A stretch of 64,000 nucleotides of DNA, taken from assembly GCF_024323335.1 (NCBI RefSeq), contig NC_066583.1, positions 365,735,877 to 365,799,876 of the forward strand. Reading direction: 5' to 3'. The number at the start of each line of letters is the position of its first letter. Within the stretch, counting starts at the first letter, position 1. Under the pieces are notes generated by a model. The model was not told the origin of the DNA. It saw only the letters and a program-made list of their open reading frames with translations, and searched no databases. Positions 36,968 through 49,154 of the stretch are shown piece by piece. Source of the DNA: Lathyrus oleraceus. Lineage: Eukaryota; Streptophyta; Magnoliopsida; Fabales; Fabaceae. The position numbers and the translations under genes were made by a program.

Positions 36968-36985
36968 TGGCGACTCTGATGGAGA
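36968..36985 (+). promoter_or_regulatory. primer binding site of Ogre element C
   Basis: TGGCGACTCTGATGGAGA, two mismatches to the 1340 site, nine bases after the LTR end. Confidence 0.85.
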
Positions 36986-37837
36986 GTAGTCTCCAGTGGG
37001 TTTAGCCTACTTTGTGTGTGTATATAATTGTATATTTGATGTATGTATATTTGTTTGTGTGATATAATCTTCTTGTTGTGCTTGGTGATCTCTGAGTGGT
37101 GAGATAAGTTCTAACCTGAACTTGAGTGCAATCAAGATAGGAGGATGGTATAGTCATGTTCGACTTATGTGGAGTAGTCCTTAACAAGTTGGCTTGAGAC
37201 CCATCTACTCAGTGGAGAACCTTTTGGAGTTAGGAATGTCACACAAGTCATTTGTGGTTAGGCATTACTATCTCTGATTTGGGGTCCGAGAAGCTGAGGA
37301 CTGTAGAACATTTAACCCATCTTGGCCTATTTAGGACATAGTGTGGAGGTTGTTCAAGTGTAGACTTGATAACAGTTGTTACGCGATACTACACTTAGAC
37401 GAGTTTCTCTTGAGAATATTATGGGTTGATGAGTCATTCATCCTAACCTGTAATATCCGATAGATGGAATTAAGACTCTAGAAACTTTTTAGAACATGAT
37501 CTACAGGTTTTCATCCTTAGTTCACTCGTTTGGGATGGTTCTTACCCCGACTCCATGCTCGTGACTCACAACAAACCCCTTGATTCTTGGTTGATCCAAT
37601 CAAGTCTTGTCAATATCAATGGAACTTGGGTGTTGATAACGTGAAAACCATAATCCACCAAAATGGATGATTGATCTTGACAATGACTTGATTCATCCCT
37701 TGACCCTTGTTTGTTTTCCTTGTGTGTGATCCCTTATTTGTGATTATTGCATTCATGCATTCATGCGCATCATAACATTCATCACACGAAAAATAATTTC
37801 AAGGAACTAAGGTCTTATTTGCAAATATTTTCAGACC
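36986..37837 (+). other. leader of Ogre element C
   Basis: About 850 nt, homologous to 27960-28850. Noncoding, with no internal ORF worth reporting. Confidence 0.7.
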
Positions 37838-39142
37838 ATGGATTATGGACGAAGGAACACTAAGAAGTACAGTTTCAGATGTTCCAATTTGAAAGAGTTA
37901 AGAAAGTTATCATCTTTTGTATTAGATCCCTTGGACTTCAAGCAACGTCATGGGAAGCTTCTGTCTATCTTGTCTGCTGATGTGGTTGAAGGACTTATGA
38001 GTGTGTTGGTTCAGTTTTACGATCCTCTCTACCATTGCTTCACTTTTCCTAATTATCAGCTTGTGCCTACGTTAGAGGAGTATGCCCATCTCTTGGGAAT
38101 ACCTATTTCTGAAAAAGTGTCTTTTAGTGGATTGGTAGAGATTCCCATATCTCATATTATAGCTGAAGCTCTTCACTTGAAGAAGTCTGAGATAGAGGCT
38201 CATTGGATGAAGAAAGGAAAATTGTTTGGATTTACTTCCGAGTTCCTCATCAAGGAAGCTAATGCCTTTGCTCAAACCGGTAGTGTGGATGCTTTTGAAG
38301 TTATCTTTGTGTTGCTCATCTATGGTTTAGCCTTGTTCCCTAGCATTGACGGTTTTGTTGATGTTAACGCCATTAGAATCTTCTTGATTGGGAATCCTGT
38401 GTCTACTTTGCTAGGAGATATGTATTTCTCTTTGCATCTAATAAATTCTAAAGGTGGTGGAACTATTGTATGTTGTGTTCCTCTTCTGTACAACTGGTTT
38501 ATTTTGCACTTGCCTCAAACACCTACTTTTGTGGAGAACAAACAATGTCTAAGGTGGTCTCAGAGACTTATGTCTCTCACTAATGATGATATAGTTTGGT
38601 ATAATTCTTTATTGGCTAGCTTGGAGATTATCAATTATTGTGGTGAGTTCTATAATGTGCCTCTCATTGGTACACAAGGAGGAATCAACTACAACCCTTC
38701 TTTGGCTCTTCGTCAACTTGGGGTCCCCTTGAGAGATAAACCTAATGACACTTTGTTAGAAGGTCTTTTCTATCAAAAGGGTAAAGATCCCCAACATTTG
38801 AAGCAAAGGATGATACACGCTTGGCATAATATGCATAGGAAAGGAAGATCCGAGCTTGGTCCATGCAATTGTGTAGCTTTGGAAGTTTACACTCTTTGGG
38901 TGAAGAAGAGAGATTTTGAATTGAAGATGCCTTATGCTTGTGAGAGGCCTATGTCTATGGTTGTGGCCGAGCCATCAACTCTCCCTAACCAAGATGTAGA
39001 GGAGTTGGAAGACGCACTCGCCAAGATGCAGCAAGAGAAGGATATGTGGAAAGAGAGATTCCGTGCTTTGAGAAGAAAGCATGAGGAGTTGCTGCTTGAG
39101 TATAAGGACAAAGATGCACTTATTGAGCTTCTTGAATATTGA
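37838..39142 (+). CDS. Ogre ORF1 protein, 434 residues, open
   Basis: Open from ATG 37838 to TGA 39140-39142. It begins MDYGRRNTKKYSFR and has a globular region up to about residue 370 with repeated Leu/Phe/Pro blocks (VQFYDPLYHCFTFP, PTLEEYAHLLGIP, ALFPSIDGFVDVNAIRIF, GGINYNPSLALRQLG). A C-terminal coiled coil of about 50 residues rich in Glu and Lys follows. The frame after TGA still encodes related sequence (with one TAG) to 39343, so the ancestral protein was about 67 residues longer and this stop is secondary. ORF1 is diagnostic of Ogre within the Tat lineage; no catalytic motif is visible and its function is unknown. It is the only long open frame left in element C, whose gag and pol are broken. 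Confidence 0.85.
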   Translation: MDYGRRNTKKYSFRCSNLKELRKLSSFVLDPLDFKQRHGKLLSILSADVVEGLMSVLVQFYDPLYHCFTFPNYQLVPTLEEYAHLLGIPISEKVSFSGLVEIPISHIIAEALHLKKSEIEAHWMKKGKLFGFTSEFLIKEANAFAQTGSVDAFEVIFVLLIYGLALFPSIDGFVDVNAIRIFLIGNPVSTLLGDMYFSLHLINSKGGGTIVCCVPLLYNWFILHLPQTPTFVENKQCLRWSQRLMSLTNDDIVWYNSLLASLEIINYCGEFYNVPLIGTQGGINYNPSLALRQLGVPLRDKPNDTLLEGLFYQKGKDPQHLKQRMIHAWHNMHRKGRSELGPCNCVALEVYTLWVKKRDFELKMPYACERPMSMVVAEPSTLPNQDVEELEDALAKMQQEKDMWKERFRALRRKHEELLLEYKDKDALIELLEY

Positions 39143-39343
39143 GTAATAAAGAGATAGAGAGAACTAGAGGTTTCATCTTCCTCTAGTATTCCTCAACCTT
39201 CTGTCACTTGGAAGAAGATTGTTGATCAGCTTATCCTTGAGAAGACTCAGATGAAGACTTCTTTTGAGTCTGAGATTCGACACATCCGAAGGAAGTATGC
39301 GCCTGCAGCCATATATTCTTATATTGTTGTTAGGGATCCTTAG

Positions 39344-39647
39344 GATGATTAGTCTCCTTTTCTCTTATACTTTTGGTTTCTGAAATTGTACTCAGTGTAA
39401 TCCTTCCTATTATATAAATAAAAGAGATTTTATGGTCATATTAAATTGTTGCAATTGTTGTTATAAATGTATATATTTGCAAATAAAATAGTAAGTTCCT
39501 CGAAAATAAAAAAACAATCAAGCGTTGCATTTCATGCATCAGTTGCATAGTAGGTATCTCTTTCGCTAGATGTCTTATTGGTATTTCTTTTGTGCTTCAG
39601 CCAAGCCGACTCATCGATACAATACCCGCGCCAATCACTCTAGAATC
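39344..39647 (+). other. spacer between ORF1 and gag, element C
   Basis: Noncoding. It includes AATAAA near 39416 and matches the element B spacer in position. Confidence 0.55.
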
Positions 39648-42600
39648 ATGGAACATCTAGAGCAAGAGAGCAGAGACTTGAAGGACGAGATCGCTCGTCT
39701 GACTGCCATGATGGAGTCAGTGTTAGCCGTTCATAGCCAATCTTCTCCAACGCCTGCAACTCCTCCTCCTCAAAGGACTGTCATTTCAGAGGTTGCTACC
39801 TCTACCATTCTTGCCGCCACTACTCACTTTGCGCCAGCCATGCCTACCGGATTCCTGTGGGGAATGCCGCCCAACTTTGTTCCTGAGGGTTTTGTGCCTA
39901 CCTTTGCTTCCATGCCGACATCTAGCCCGATCATGTCTGTGCAACCACTGGTTGTTCACACTTTACCCGTGTTGAGGACACCATCTATTATTCTGAGTCG
40001 TCTGAGGGTACGGATGTTTATGAGAAGATGGATGAAATGAAAGACCAATTCCTTGAGTTGCGAAAGGAGTTGAAGACCCTGAGGGGAAAAGATTTGTCCG
40101 GTGAGAGTATTGCGGAGCTTTTCTTGGTTCCTAATGTTAAGATCCTGATGAAGTTCAAAGTCCCTGACTTTGAAAAGTATAAGGGGAATATCTGTCCACC
40201 CAGTCATCTCGTCATGTATGCTAGAAATATGTCGACACAAACTAATAAGGATCAGTTATTAATTCACTATTTCCAAGACAGTCTGACTGGTGTCGGTCTG
40301 AGATGGTACATGGGTTTGGATGGTACGAGTGTCCGCATGTTCAACGATTTGGGTGAAGCATTTGTGAAGCAGTACAAATATAATGTGGATATGGCGTCGG
40401 ATAGAGACCAGTTGATCATTATCTTAGAAGGATAAGGAGACATTCAAAGAATATGCTCAGCGAAGGAGAGAGCTTGCCGCTTAGATTACCCCTCCTTTGG
40501 AAGAAAAAGAGATGACCAAGATTTTCCTCAAGACCCTGAGCTCATTTTACTATGAGCGCATGATTTCCAGTGCCCCTAGTGATTTTACCAAGATGGTAAA
40601 CATGGGGATGAGACTAGAGGAAGGTGTCCGAGAGGGACAATTATCTAGAGAGGAAGTTTCATCCAGCAAGAAATATGGAAGTGGGTTCGCCAAGAAGAAA
40701 GAGAACGAGACCAATGCAATATCTATTGGGAGGAAGAGGAGGCCTCATATAAGAAGAAGTCAACCACCCCATCAACACCATCATCAAGTATCATCTGTAA
40801 TTCCGGTACTTTCTAACAATCAATCAACACCAATTCAACAACAACGTCAACAACCGCCACCACAACGAACAAACACATACAACAACAACAATATAAATAA
40901 TCATCAACAACCATAAAATTTTGAGAGGAAGAAGGTCTCTTTCGACCCGATTCCTATGACTTATGTTGAACTGTATCCATCCTTGGTTCTCAAGAACCTT
41001 TTGCAACCAAGAAATCCGCCTCAGATTCCTGAACCACTTCCATGGTTGTCTAAATTGGAACTTCGTTGTGCCTTTCACCAAGGAGCTCCCAGTCACGATA
41101 TTGAGAATTGCTACCCCCTAAAGTATGACGTCCAAAAGCTAGTAAAGAGTGGGATGGTGTCCTTTGAGGACCGTGCGCCTAATGTCAAAGCTAATCCACT
41201 ACCTGCTCATGGTAACCCTTATGTCAATATGGTGGATGGCTATCCTGGGGAGTTTAAGGTATTTGATGTCCGTTTTATTAGAAGGTCCTTTGTGACGATG
41301 CACAAGGATATTTATTTGGTAAGCGATTGTGAGCATGACCATGATGGTTGTGCAATTTGCAGTGTCAGTCCTCGAGGTTGTGTGGTTGTGAAGAGAGACA
41401 TCCAGAGATTAATGGATGAAGGTATGATTCAGATTCTCCAGTCTCGTCACGTGGATGACAATGTGAATGTTATTGTTCTAGAATTCAAGACACTAGAGAG
41501 AGTGGTAATCCAGTTCGATAGTAGTAATAGTAACACTGTCAGCAACAGATCAGTATCGTCGTTGGTTATACGGTTAGTGGGCCCCATCCCATATGCATCT
41601 GATAAGGTTGTCCTGTATCAGTACAATGTGACTATGTTAGAGAATGGTCAAGAGGTTCCTTTACCTACAACCAGTTTTGTCGTGAGCATTGTTGGTGTTA
41701 CGAAGATGACCCGTAGCGGTCGTGTTTTTGGGCCGGTGTTCCCAAAGAGTGTAGAAGATATATCTACCAGTAAGAATGTTGAAGTACCTGCAGTTGATCC
41801 AACTAGCGCTCCAAAGTGTCAGTCTGGTGAATTCAGCGGCTTAAAGCCTAGTGATGATGATGAGGTACTCCGATTGATTAAGAAGAGTGAGTTTAATATG
41901 GTGGAGCAGTTGCTCAAGACTCCTTCCAAGATTTCAGTGTTGTCTCTGCTTATGAACTCTGAAGCGCACAGAGAAGCACTACAGAAGGTATTAGAACAAG
42001 CTTATGCGGAGCATGATGTTACGATGGATCAGCTTGATCATATTGTGGCTAATATCAATTCCTACAACAATTTGAGCTTCTATGATGAGGAACTTCCTGA
42101 GGAGGGAAGAAATCACAATTTAGCGTTGCACATTTCAATGAATTGCAAGGAGGGTGCTCTGTCAAATGTATTGGTCGACACCGGTTCTTCTTTAAATGTA
42201 CTCCCGAAATCAACCTTGTCAAGATTGTCGTATCAAGGAGCTCCGATGAGATATAGTGGCGTGATTGTTAAACCATTTGATGGTTCTCGCAAAATTGTGA
42301 TAGGAGAGGTGGACCTTCCGGTTAAGATAGGTCTGAGTGATTTCCAAATTACTTTCCAAGTGATGGATATCCACCCGGCCTATAGCTTCTTGCTAGGAAT
42401 GCCACAGATATATGAGGCAGGAGCCGTTACATCCACATTGCATCAGAAATTGAATTTTGTCAAAAATGGAAAGCTGGTTATTATCGGTGGATAGAAGGCT
42501 TTGTTGGTAAGCCACATGTCATATTTCTCTTATGTAAAAGATGAGGATGAGGTTGGAACTCCATTCCAAGCCTTATCTATTGTTGAGGAAAAGAGAGTTG

Positions 42601-42913
42601 GGCACTTATGTCCTCCTTCAAAGATGCGCAGAAGATTATTGAAAACGGTAATTCTGATCAGTGGGGACAAATGGTAGAAGTCGCCGACAACAAGAGCAGA
42701 GCCGGTTTGGGTTTCCAACGAGGTTCATTTAGAGCTAAAGATGTGCAACCCAGTTTTCATAGCGGAGGATTTATTCATGGTAATGAACAAGAATTAGCTG
42801 CTGTGATGGAGGGTGATGAAGATGAAGACTGCACCAATTTTGTGACGCATGGAAAAGCTTGCAACAATTGGACTGCTGTTGATATTCCTATTATTGTGCA
42901 TCGATCTAAGTAA
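39648..42913 (+). pseudogene. Ogre gag-protease with frameshifts and stops
   Basis: ATG 39648 starts the same coiled coil as in element B (MEHLEQESRDLKDEI). The frame shifts near 39965-40030 and again near 40430, is stopped by TAA near 40917 and by TAG at 42492-42494, then shifts again near 42600. Recognisable parts: gag core (FKVPDFEKYKG near 40155), C-x2-H-x5-H-x4-C knuckle near 41070-41115, protease Asp-Thr-Gly at 42177-42185, and an LLGMPQ block where element B has LLGRPW. It ends at 42913, the same point as element B. Confidence 0.9.
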
Positions 42914-43169
42914 TTGCTTTTATCTATTTTTGAAAATCCTTCTCTATGCCTAAGGGAGAAGTGAGCATTGTTTGGGCATTTTCAAATTTGATCATCAATA
43001 AAATATAATTCTATTCATCCACATCTATGATGTTTTATTTTTACTTTTTGTTTTATTCTGAAAAATGGTAATCACAAAAAACATATATCAATAAGTAATA
43101 ATTGTCCATCTGCATAATATTTGGTAACAATTCACTTCTCTAAAATCAAAATATCAAATCATTATGCAG
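42914..43169 (+). other. probable Ogre intron region between protease and RT
   Basis: The gag-protease frame ends, then 250 AT-rich bases end in TTATGCAG at 43162-43169, after which pol-like coding resumes (SKPIEYNGP frame). Ogre elements are known to splice an intron between protease and RT. The position fits, but the donor is not clear here. Confidence 0.45.
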
Positions 43170-44370
43170 GTTGGTTTCTAAACCCATTGAATACAATGGT
43201 CCTACTCCTTCTCCAAAATTTGAATTCCCTGTGTTTGAGGCCGAGGATGAAAGTGATGAAGAAGGGTCTGATGAATTGTCTCGTCTACTTGAGCATGAGG
43301 AAAAAGCCATTTAGCTATTCGAAGAGCAGATTTAGTCAACTTGGGTTCCGAGGATGATGTGAAGGAAGTCAAGGTTGGGTCTCGACTGTGTCCAGAAGTG
43401 AAGAAGGGGTTGATTGATCTTCTATGAGAGTATTCAGATGTGTTTTCTTGGTCCTATCAAGACATGCCTAGTTTGGATTCTGAGATTATGGAGCATAGAT
43501 TGCCATTGAAGCCAGAATGCTCGCCAGTCAAGAAGAAGTTAAGGAGAACACATCCTGACATGGCAATGAAGATCAAAGAAGAAGTGCAAAGGTAGATTGA
43601 TGCCGGTTTCCTTGTTACTTCCGAATATCCGTAGTGGGTGGCCAATATTCTACATGTTCCAAAGAAGGATGGAAAAGTTTGTATGTGCATTGATTATAGA
43701 GATTTGAATAAAGCCAGTCCGAAAGATGATTTCCCTCTGCCACACATTGATATGTTAGTAGACAATATAGCTAAATTCAAAGTATTTTCGGTTATGGACG
43801 GATTTTTCGGATATAATCAAATCAAGATGGCACCCGAGGATATATAGAAGACCACATTCATTACACCCTGGGGAACATTCAGTTATAGAGTGATGTCTTT
43901 CGGTCTAAAGAATGCTGGTGCAACTTACTAGAGAGCAATGACTACTCTTTTTTCATGATATGATGCATAAAGAGATCGAAGTCTATCTTGATGATATGAT
44001 TTCTAAATCCATTAATGAAGAGAAACATGTTGAGCATTTGTGGAAGCTATTCCAGCGTTTGAGAAATTACAAACTCCGCTTGAATCCTAATAAGTGTACA
44101 TTTGGTGTTCGTTATGGTAAGTTGTTGGGCTTTATTCTCAGTGAGAAAGGTATTGAAGTTGATCCCGCCAAGGTCAAAGCAATACAAGAGATGCCTGCGC
44201 CCAAAACTGAGAAGTAAGTCAGAGGTTTTCTCAGCCGCTTGAATTATATCTCAATATTTATTTCACACATGACTGCCACATGTGCGCCTATATTCAAGCT
44301 TCTTCGAAAAGATCAATCTTGTGATTTAAACGAAGATTTCCAGAAAGCTTTTTAACAATATCAAAGAATA
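43170..44370 (+). pseudogene. Ogre reverse transcriptase, decayed
   Basis: Contains the RT blocks PKKDGKVCMCIDYRDLNKASPKDDFPLPHID-type (43660-43755, named by key residues only), DGFFGYNQIKM with the catalytic-region FSVMDGF (43785-43825), ITPWGTF (43860), FGLKNAGAT (43900) and YLDD (43980-44000). Stops lie at 43312, 43333, 43593, 43632, 43845, 43929 (all TAG) and 44215 (TAA), with frame changes near 43400-43590, 43935-43960 and 44355. RT would copy element RNA primed by the tRNA at the PBS; this copy cannot. Most stops stand where Gln (CAG/CAA) is expected. Confidence 0.9.
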
Positions 44371-44371
44371 T

Positions 44372-45295
44372 TTGCTTGAACCTCCGATTCTGTCTCCACC
44401 TGTTGAAGGAAGACCATTGATCATGTATTTGACTGTGCTTGAAGATAGTATGGGTTGTGTTCTAGGTCAGCAAAATGAAACTGGAAAGAAAGAGTATGCT
44501 ATTTACTACCTCATTAAGAAATTCACCGACTGTGAGACTCAGTATTCTATGCTTGAGAAGACTTGTTGCGCATTGGCTTGGAGTGCTAAGTGTCTGCGTC
44601 AATATATGTTGAATCATACCACTTGGTTTATATCCAAAATGGATCCAATAAAGTATATTTTTGAGAAGCCTACTTTAACTGGGAGGATTTCCCGTTGGCA
44701 GATGTTGTTATCCGAGTACGATATTGAATACCGATCTTATAAGGCAATCAAGGGTAGTGTCTTGGCTGACCATTTGGCTCACCTACCAATTGAATATTAC
44801 CAGTCAGTACAATATGATTTTCCTGATAAAGAGATCTTGTACTTGAAAATGAAAGATTGTGATGAACTATTGCTTGAAGAAGTACTAGAACCTGGTTCCC
44901 GTTGGGGCATGGTATTTTATGGAGTTGTTAACCAGTATGGTAATGGCATTGGGGCAGTGATTATTACTCCTCAAGGCACCCATTTTCCGTTTACAGCTAG
45001 TTTGACTTTCAAGTGTACAAATAATATGGCTGAGTATGAAACTTGCATTATGGGACTAGAAGAGGCCATTGATTTCAGAATCAAGTATTTGGACGTCTAT
45101 GGAGATTCAACTTTGATCGTGAATCAAATCAAAGGTGAATGGGAGACGAATCAACCCGGTTTCATACCATATAGAGATTATGCGAGGAGGATTTCAACTT
45201 TCTTTACTAAGGTTGAGTTTCATCATATCCCTCGAGATGAAAACCGGATGGCAGATGCTCTTGCAACATTTGCTTCAATGATTGTGGTGAAGTAA
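44372..45295 (+). pseudogene. Ogre RNase H plus second (archaeal-type) RNase H
   Basis: 307 open codons. First comes the end of RT and the classical RNase H of gypsy elements (VLGQQ, YYLIKKFTDCE, ALAWSAKCLRQYM). Then, after a linker ending near PIEYYQSVQYDFP, comes a second RNase H of the type that marks the Tat/Ogre lineage: WGMVFYGVVNQYGNG (first catalytic site), NNMAEYE (Glu), VYGDSTLIVNQIKGEW (Asp) and HIPRDENRMADALA (Asp). In the first site Tyr stands where the family has the catalytic Asp, so the second domain is probably dead even before the rest of pol is considered. Confidence 0.9.
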
Positions 45296-45298
45296 TGG

Positions 45299-46092
45299 AA
45301 CGAAGTTCCAAATCTGACTGTGATACGTCTTGATAGGCCAACTCATGTATTTGCTGTTGAAGAAGTCCAAGATGAGAAGCCGTGGTATTTTTATATTAAA
45401 TATTTCCTCCAAAGTCATATTTACCCACATGGGGCATCTTTGAAAGATAAGAAGACTTTGAGAAGATTAGCCGATAATTTCTACCTGAATGGTGATGTGC
45501 TTTACAAGAGAAACCTCGATATGGTTCTGCTCAGATGTGTGGATAGACACGAAGCAGACCTATTGATGACTAGAGTCCATGAAGGTTCCTTTGGTACTCA
45601 TTCCAATGGATATGCAATGGCAAAGAAGATGTTGCGAGCAGGTTACTATTGGCTGACAATGGAATCTGAATGTTGCAAGTTTGTGAAGAACTGCCACAAT
45701 TGTCAAATATATGCAAATAAGATTCACGTTCCTCCAACACTGTTGAACGTCATTTCCTCCCTATGGCCCTTCTACATGTGGGGAACCTATATGATTGGCA
45801 TGATTGAGCCCAAAGCGTCGAATGGACATCGTTTCATTTTGGTGGTAATTGATTACTTCAGAAAGTGGGTTGATGTGGCATCGTATGCGAATGTAACCAA
45901 GAAAGTTGTTGTAAGGTTTATCAAGAATCAGATCATATGCTGTTATGGTGTGCCAATAAGATCATTACTGATAATGGTTCGAACTTAAATAGTAATATGG
46001 TGGAAGCTCTTTGCAAGGACTTCAAGATTGCACATCATAATTTTTCTCCCTAAAGACCTAAGATGAATGGGGTTGTTGAATCTGCAAACAAG
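45299..46092 (+). pseudogene. Ogre integrase, first part, split by a copia insertion
   Basis: HHCC zinc domain (RHEADLLMTRVHEG with His residues, then CHNC near 45690-45705), followed by the catalytic core. The WGTYMIG block has Tyr where the first catalytic Asp is expected. A frameshift near 45960 precedes the second site (ITDNGSN frame), and a TAA lies at about 46052. The third site NGVVESANK with Glu ends at 46092, exactly where the copia LTR begins; the last 5 bp ACAAG are the target duplication. Confidence 0.9.
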
Positions 46093-47454
46093 TGAAGGAG
46101 AATTGCCATCCAAGGCGCTGCAGAATTTAAAAATTTCTCCATTTAGTGATCCTTATGAATGGGCATGATCAGTGATAGAATCGTTACCTCTTGTGGCGAT
46201 TCAAACCTTTGGTGCAGATCTCTTGTAACGATCAAAACTTTGGATACAATCCACGGAGCGATCATGAACGTTGAACGATGACAACGTCTCTACTCAGTTC
46301 ACCCGAACGGGTTCCTTCAATCTCAGTGCTAGCTGTTATGAGTGAAGGCTTTGAGTGAGAGAGAGAGGGAAACGAAATTCCAAGTCTTCACTTGAGTTGA
46401 GTCTGAGTGACAATGCTTCTACCCAAGGGTTCTATTTATAGAACCACTTGTGTGGGTTTCAAGCTAAAAAGCCCACTTAAGAGTATTTTGGCCCATATCT
46501 CATAATATGCCAAAATCACTTAAGTATTTGGTACCTTACCATATTTCGTATTCTACTTAAGTACACCGTACCTTACGATGTTCCTTAGTTACTCTATCTC
46601 TCATCAATCCGTCCTTTGTGTGTGACCCTGTAGGTTTTCGCGACATTGGAAATTATATTAAATCACGCATTTAACATAATAAACAGTGAGCGGTATCTAG
46701 CAACACATCACTGCTACCTAAGTCACGAAAATGTCATGTGATCTGACAAAACCTCCTGTGATAATAATTATGTGTATAATTACCCCTTTGCCCTTATGTC
46801 TATATTGAACACAAGGTATAGACCGTGTCATCCTTTTCCAGTTCAATATTGGGCCTATAGAAATTTATCCTATTACGCAGGATGGGCAAATTCCATCTAG
46901 GTCACTCATGTCCCTCAGCATGCTTCGTGGAGTACCCATCAACTGTCTTTATGGTTATCCAGTTACGGACAACGTTGGATCAACAATAAAGCACTCGACT
47001 CTAAATCTAGGATCCATAGTGGCTTCAGGTCGAAGAGTGGTATACACCATTATCACCATGAGAACAACTTATGACACTTTGCATAACTTTCTATATAGTA
47101 TTCTCATAGCGGGTCAATCCGGTATAAATATTACTCTTAATATTCATACCTATGTTTAAGACTTGATAACTCTTTATCCATGATCCATGAGATGTGATCA
47201 TCAGTCTACAAACATAATAGTCTTACTGCTTTAATGTTATCCCACTTCACAATAAAGCTCGACTACGGATACTTTAAGAATAGTGTCCTTATGTTTAATA
47301 AGATCTCATGATTAAGTCATACTTGATACATTAAACGGATTAACTATTCTAAGGACTTTATTAATCAAACATAATTAAGAAAAAGCCTCTTATTAATTAA
47401 TAAATAATTCGATACAAGTACCAAAAGTATTGGCCTCTAGGGCTTACACCAACA
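46093..47454 (-). repeat. 3' LTR of the nested copia element
   Basis: 1362 bp. On the element strand it begins TGTTGGTGTAAGCCC and ends CTCCTTCA. A TATA-like TATAAATA (minus) is at about 46432-46441 inside a palindromic GGTTCTATTTATAGAACC. Confidence 0.95.
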
Positions 47455-47468
47455 ATCTCCCACTAGCA

Positions 47469-49154
47469 CTAGAGCCAATCAGGCATACCCCTAATGCCCA
47501 TTGATCTAGTATGGCCATCATGCTTCTGCTGCACAAGAGGCTTTGTTAGTAGGTCAGCAATATTGTCAAGTGTAGGTACTCTACATATTTTCACATCTCC
47601 TCTATCTATTATCTCTCGAATGAGATGATAACGCCTAAGTATGTGTTTGGATCGTTGGTGAGATCTAGGCTCCTTAGCTTGTGCGATAGCACCATTGTTA
47701 TCATAATAGAGACCAATGGGATCCACAATGCCAGGAACTATGCCAAGTTCACTAAGGAATTTTTGATCCAAACAATTTCCTTTGCTGCACTTGCGGCAGC
47801 AATATACTCGGCCTCGGTTGTAGAATTAGCAACTGTATCTTGCTTTGAACCTTTCTAGCTCACAGCGCCACCATTTAAGCAAAACACATAACCATTGGAA
47901 CCATTCATATTAAAGCGTCTCAGCACTTTGTCTATGTACTCTAACTTAGGCCAAGCACTTTGTGATCTATCTCTATAGATTTTGATTCCTAATTTATAGG
48001 CTGCTTCACCTAGGTCCTTCATAGAAAAGCATTTCCCCAACCAAGACTTTACTTGTTGTAGGGTAGGGATATCGTTTCCAATGATTAATATGTCATCTAC
48101 ATATAATACCAGGAATACGATCATGCTCCACTAACCTTCTTGTAGACACAAGGCTCATCTTCGTTTTTGATGAATCCATGAGTAATACATCATCTTGATC
48201 AGATATCCATATATCTCAGGTAGGTGACGTATCCTGCTTGACCTACGCTGGTCTTGTTCTACTTTGAGCAGGTTGCTCTTACACAACTACTTGTGTTTCT
48301 TGCTCTAATTCCTCCATAGGTGTATCAATGCTTTGTGATTCTTGAATTTCTTCAAGCTCTACTTTCCTCCCACTAATTCCTTTGGAAATAAAATCCTTTT
48401 CTAGGAAAACTCCAGTTTGAGCGACAAACACTTTTCCCTCAGAAGGATTGTAGAAGTAATACCCTCTTGTTTGTTTAGGATACCCCACAAATAAGCATTT
48501 GTCAGATTTGGGCTCAAGTTTAGTTGAAATTTGTCGTTTCACATAAACTTCGCAACCCCAAATCTTCATGTAAGACATATGTGGTTTCTTACCACTCCAT
48601 ATCTCATATGGTGTCTTCTCAACCTTTTGGATGGAACACGGTTAAGTGTTTAAGCTGCTGTCAATAGTGCATGTCCTTAAAAGGAGTTTGGAAGATCGAC
48701 GTGACTCATCATGGATCGGACCATGTCTAACAGGGTTCAATTTCTTCTCCCAGATACACCATTTCATTGGGGTGTTCCAGGAGGAGTGAGTTGGGATAAG
48801 ATCCCACACTCTTTCAGATGGTCATCAAACTCTAGGCTTAAACACTTCATTCTTGAATTCCTTGAACTTTTCAAAGGACTCTGATTTGTGTTTCATTAAA
48901 TACACATAACCATATCTACTGAAATCATCAGTGAATGTGATGAAGTACTGAAAACCTCCTCTGGCTGGTATGTTCAGTGGTCCACATACATCAGTATGTA
49001 TGAGGGCCAAAAGATCATTAGCTCTTTCACCTTTTCCTGTGAATGGAGACACTTTCATCTTTCCAATTAAACAAGATCTGCATGTCTCATATGATTCATA
49101 ATCAAAAGAGTCCAAGAGTCCATCTTTATGGAGTTTTGGAAATGCGCTTCTCAT
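47469..49154 (-). pseudogene. copia pol remnant, most of RT deleted
   Basis: From 49154 leftward: integrase pre-core and core start (CRSCLIGKM, IHTDVCGPL with the first Asp, TFTDDFSR), then decayed sequence in which the NGV-x-ER block reads Gly for the catalytic Glu. The integrase end follows at 48578-48279 (MKIWGCEVYVK, KCLFVGYP). Between about 48280 and 48125 the N-terminal RT blocks are missing; only the segment with YVDD (48100-48085) and DLGEAAYKLGI remains. After another gap the RNase H end (LYYDNNGAIAQAKEP, KHILRRYHLIRE) runs to the stop at 47469. Internal deletions of several hundred bases plus stops make it non-autonomous. Confidence 0.9.
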
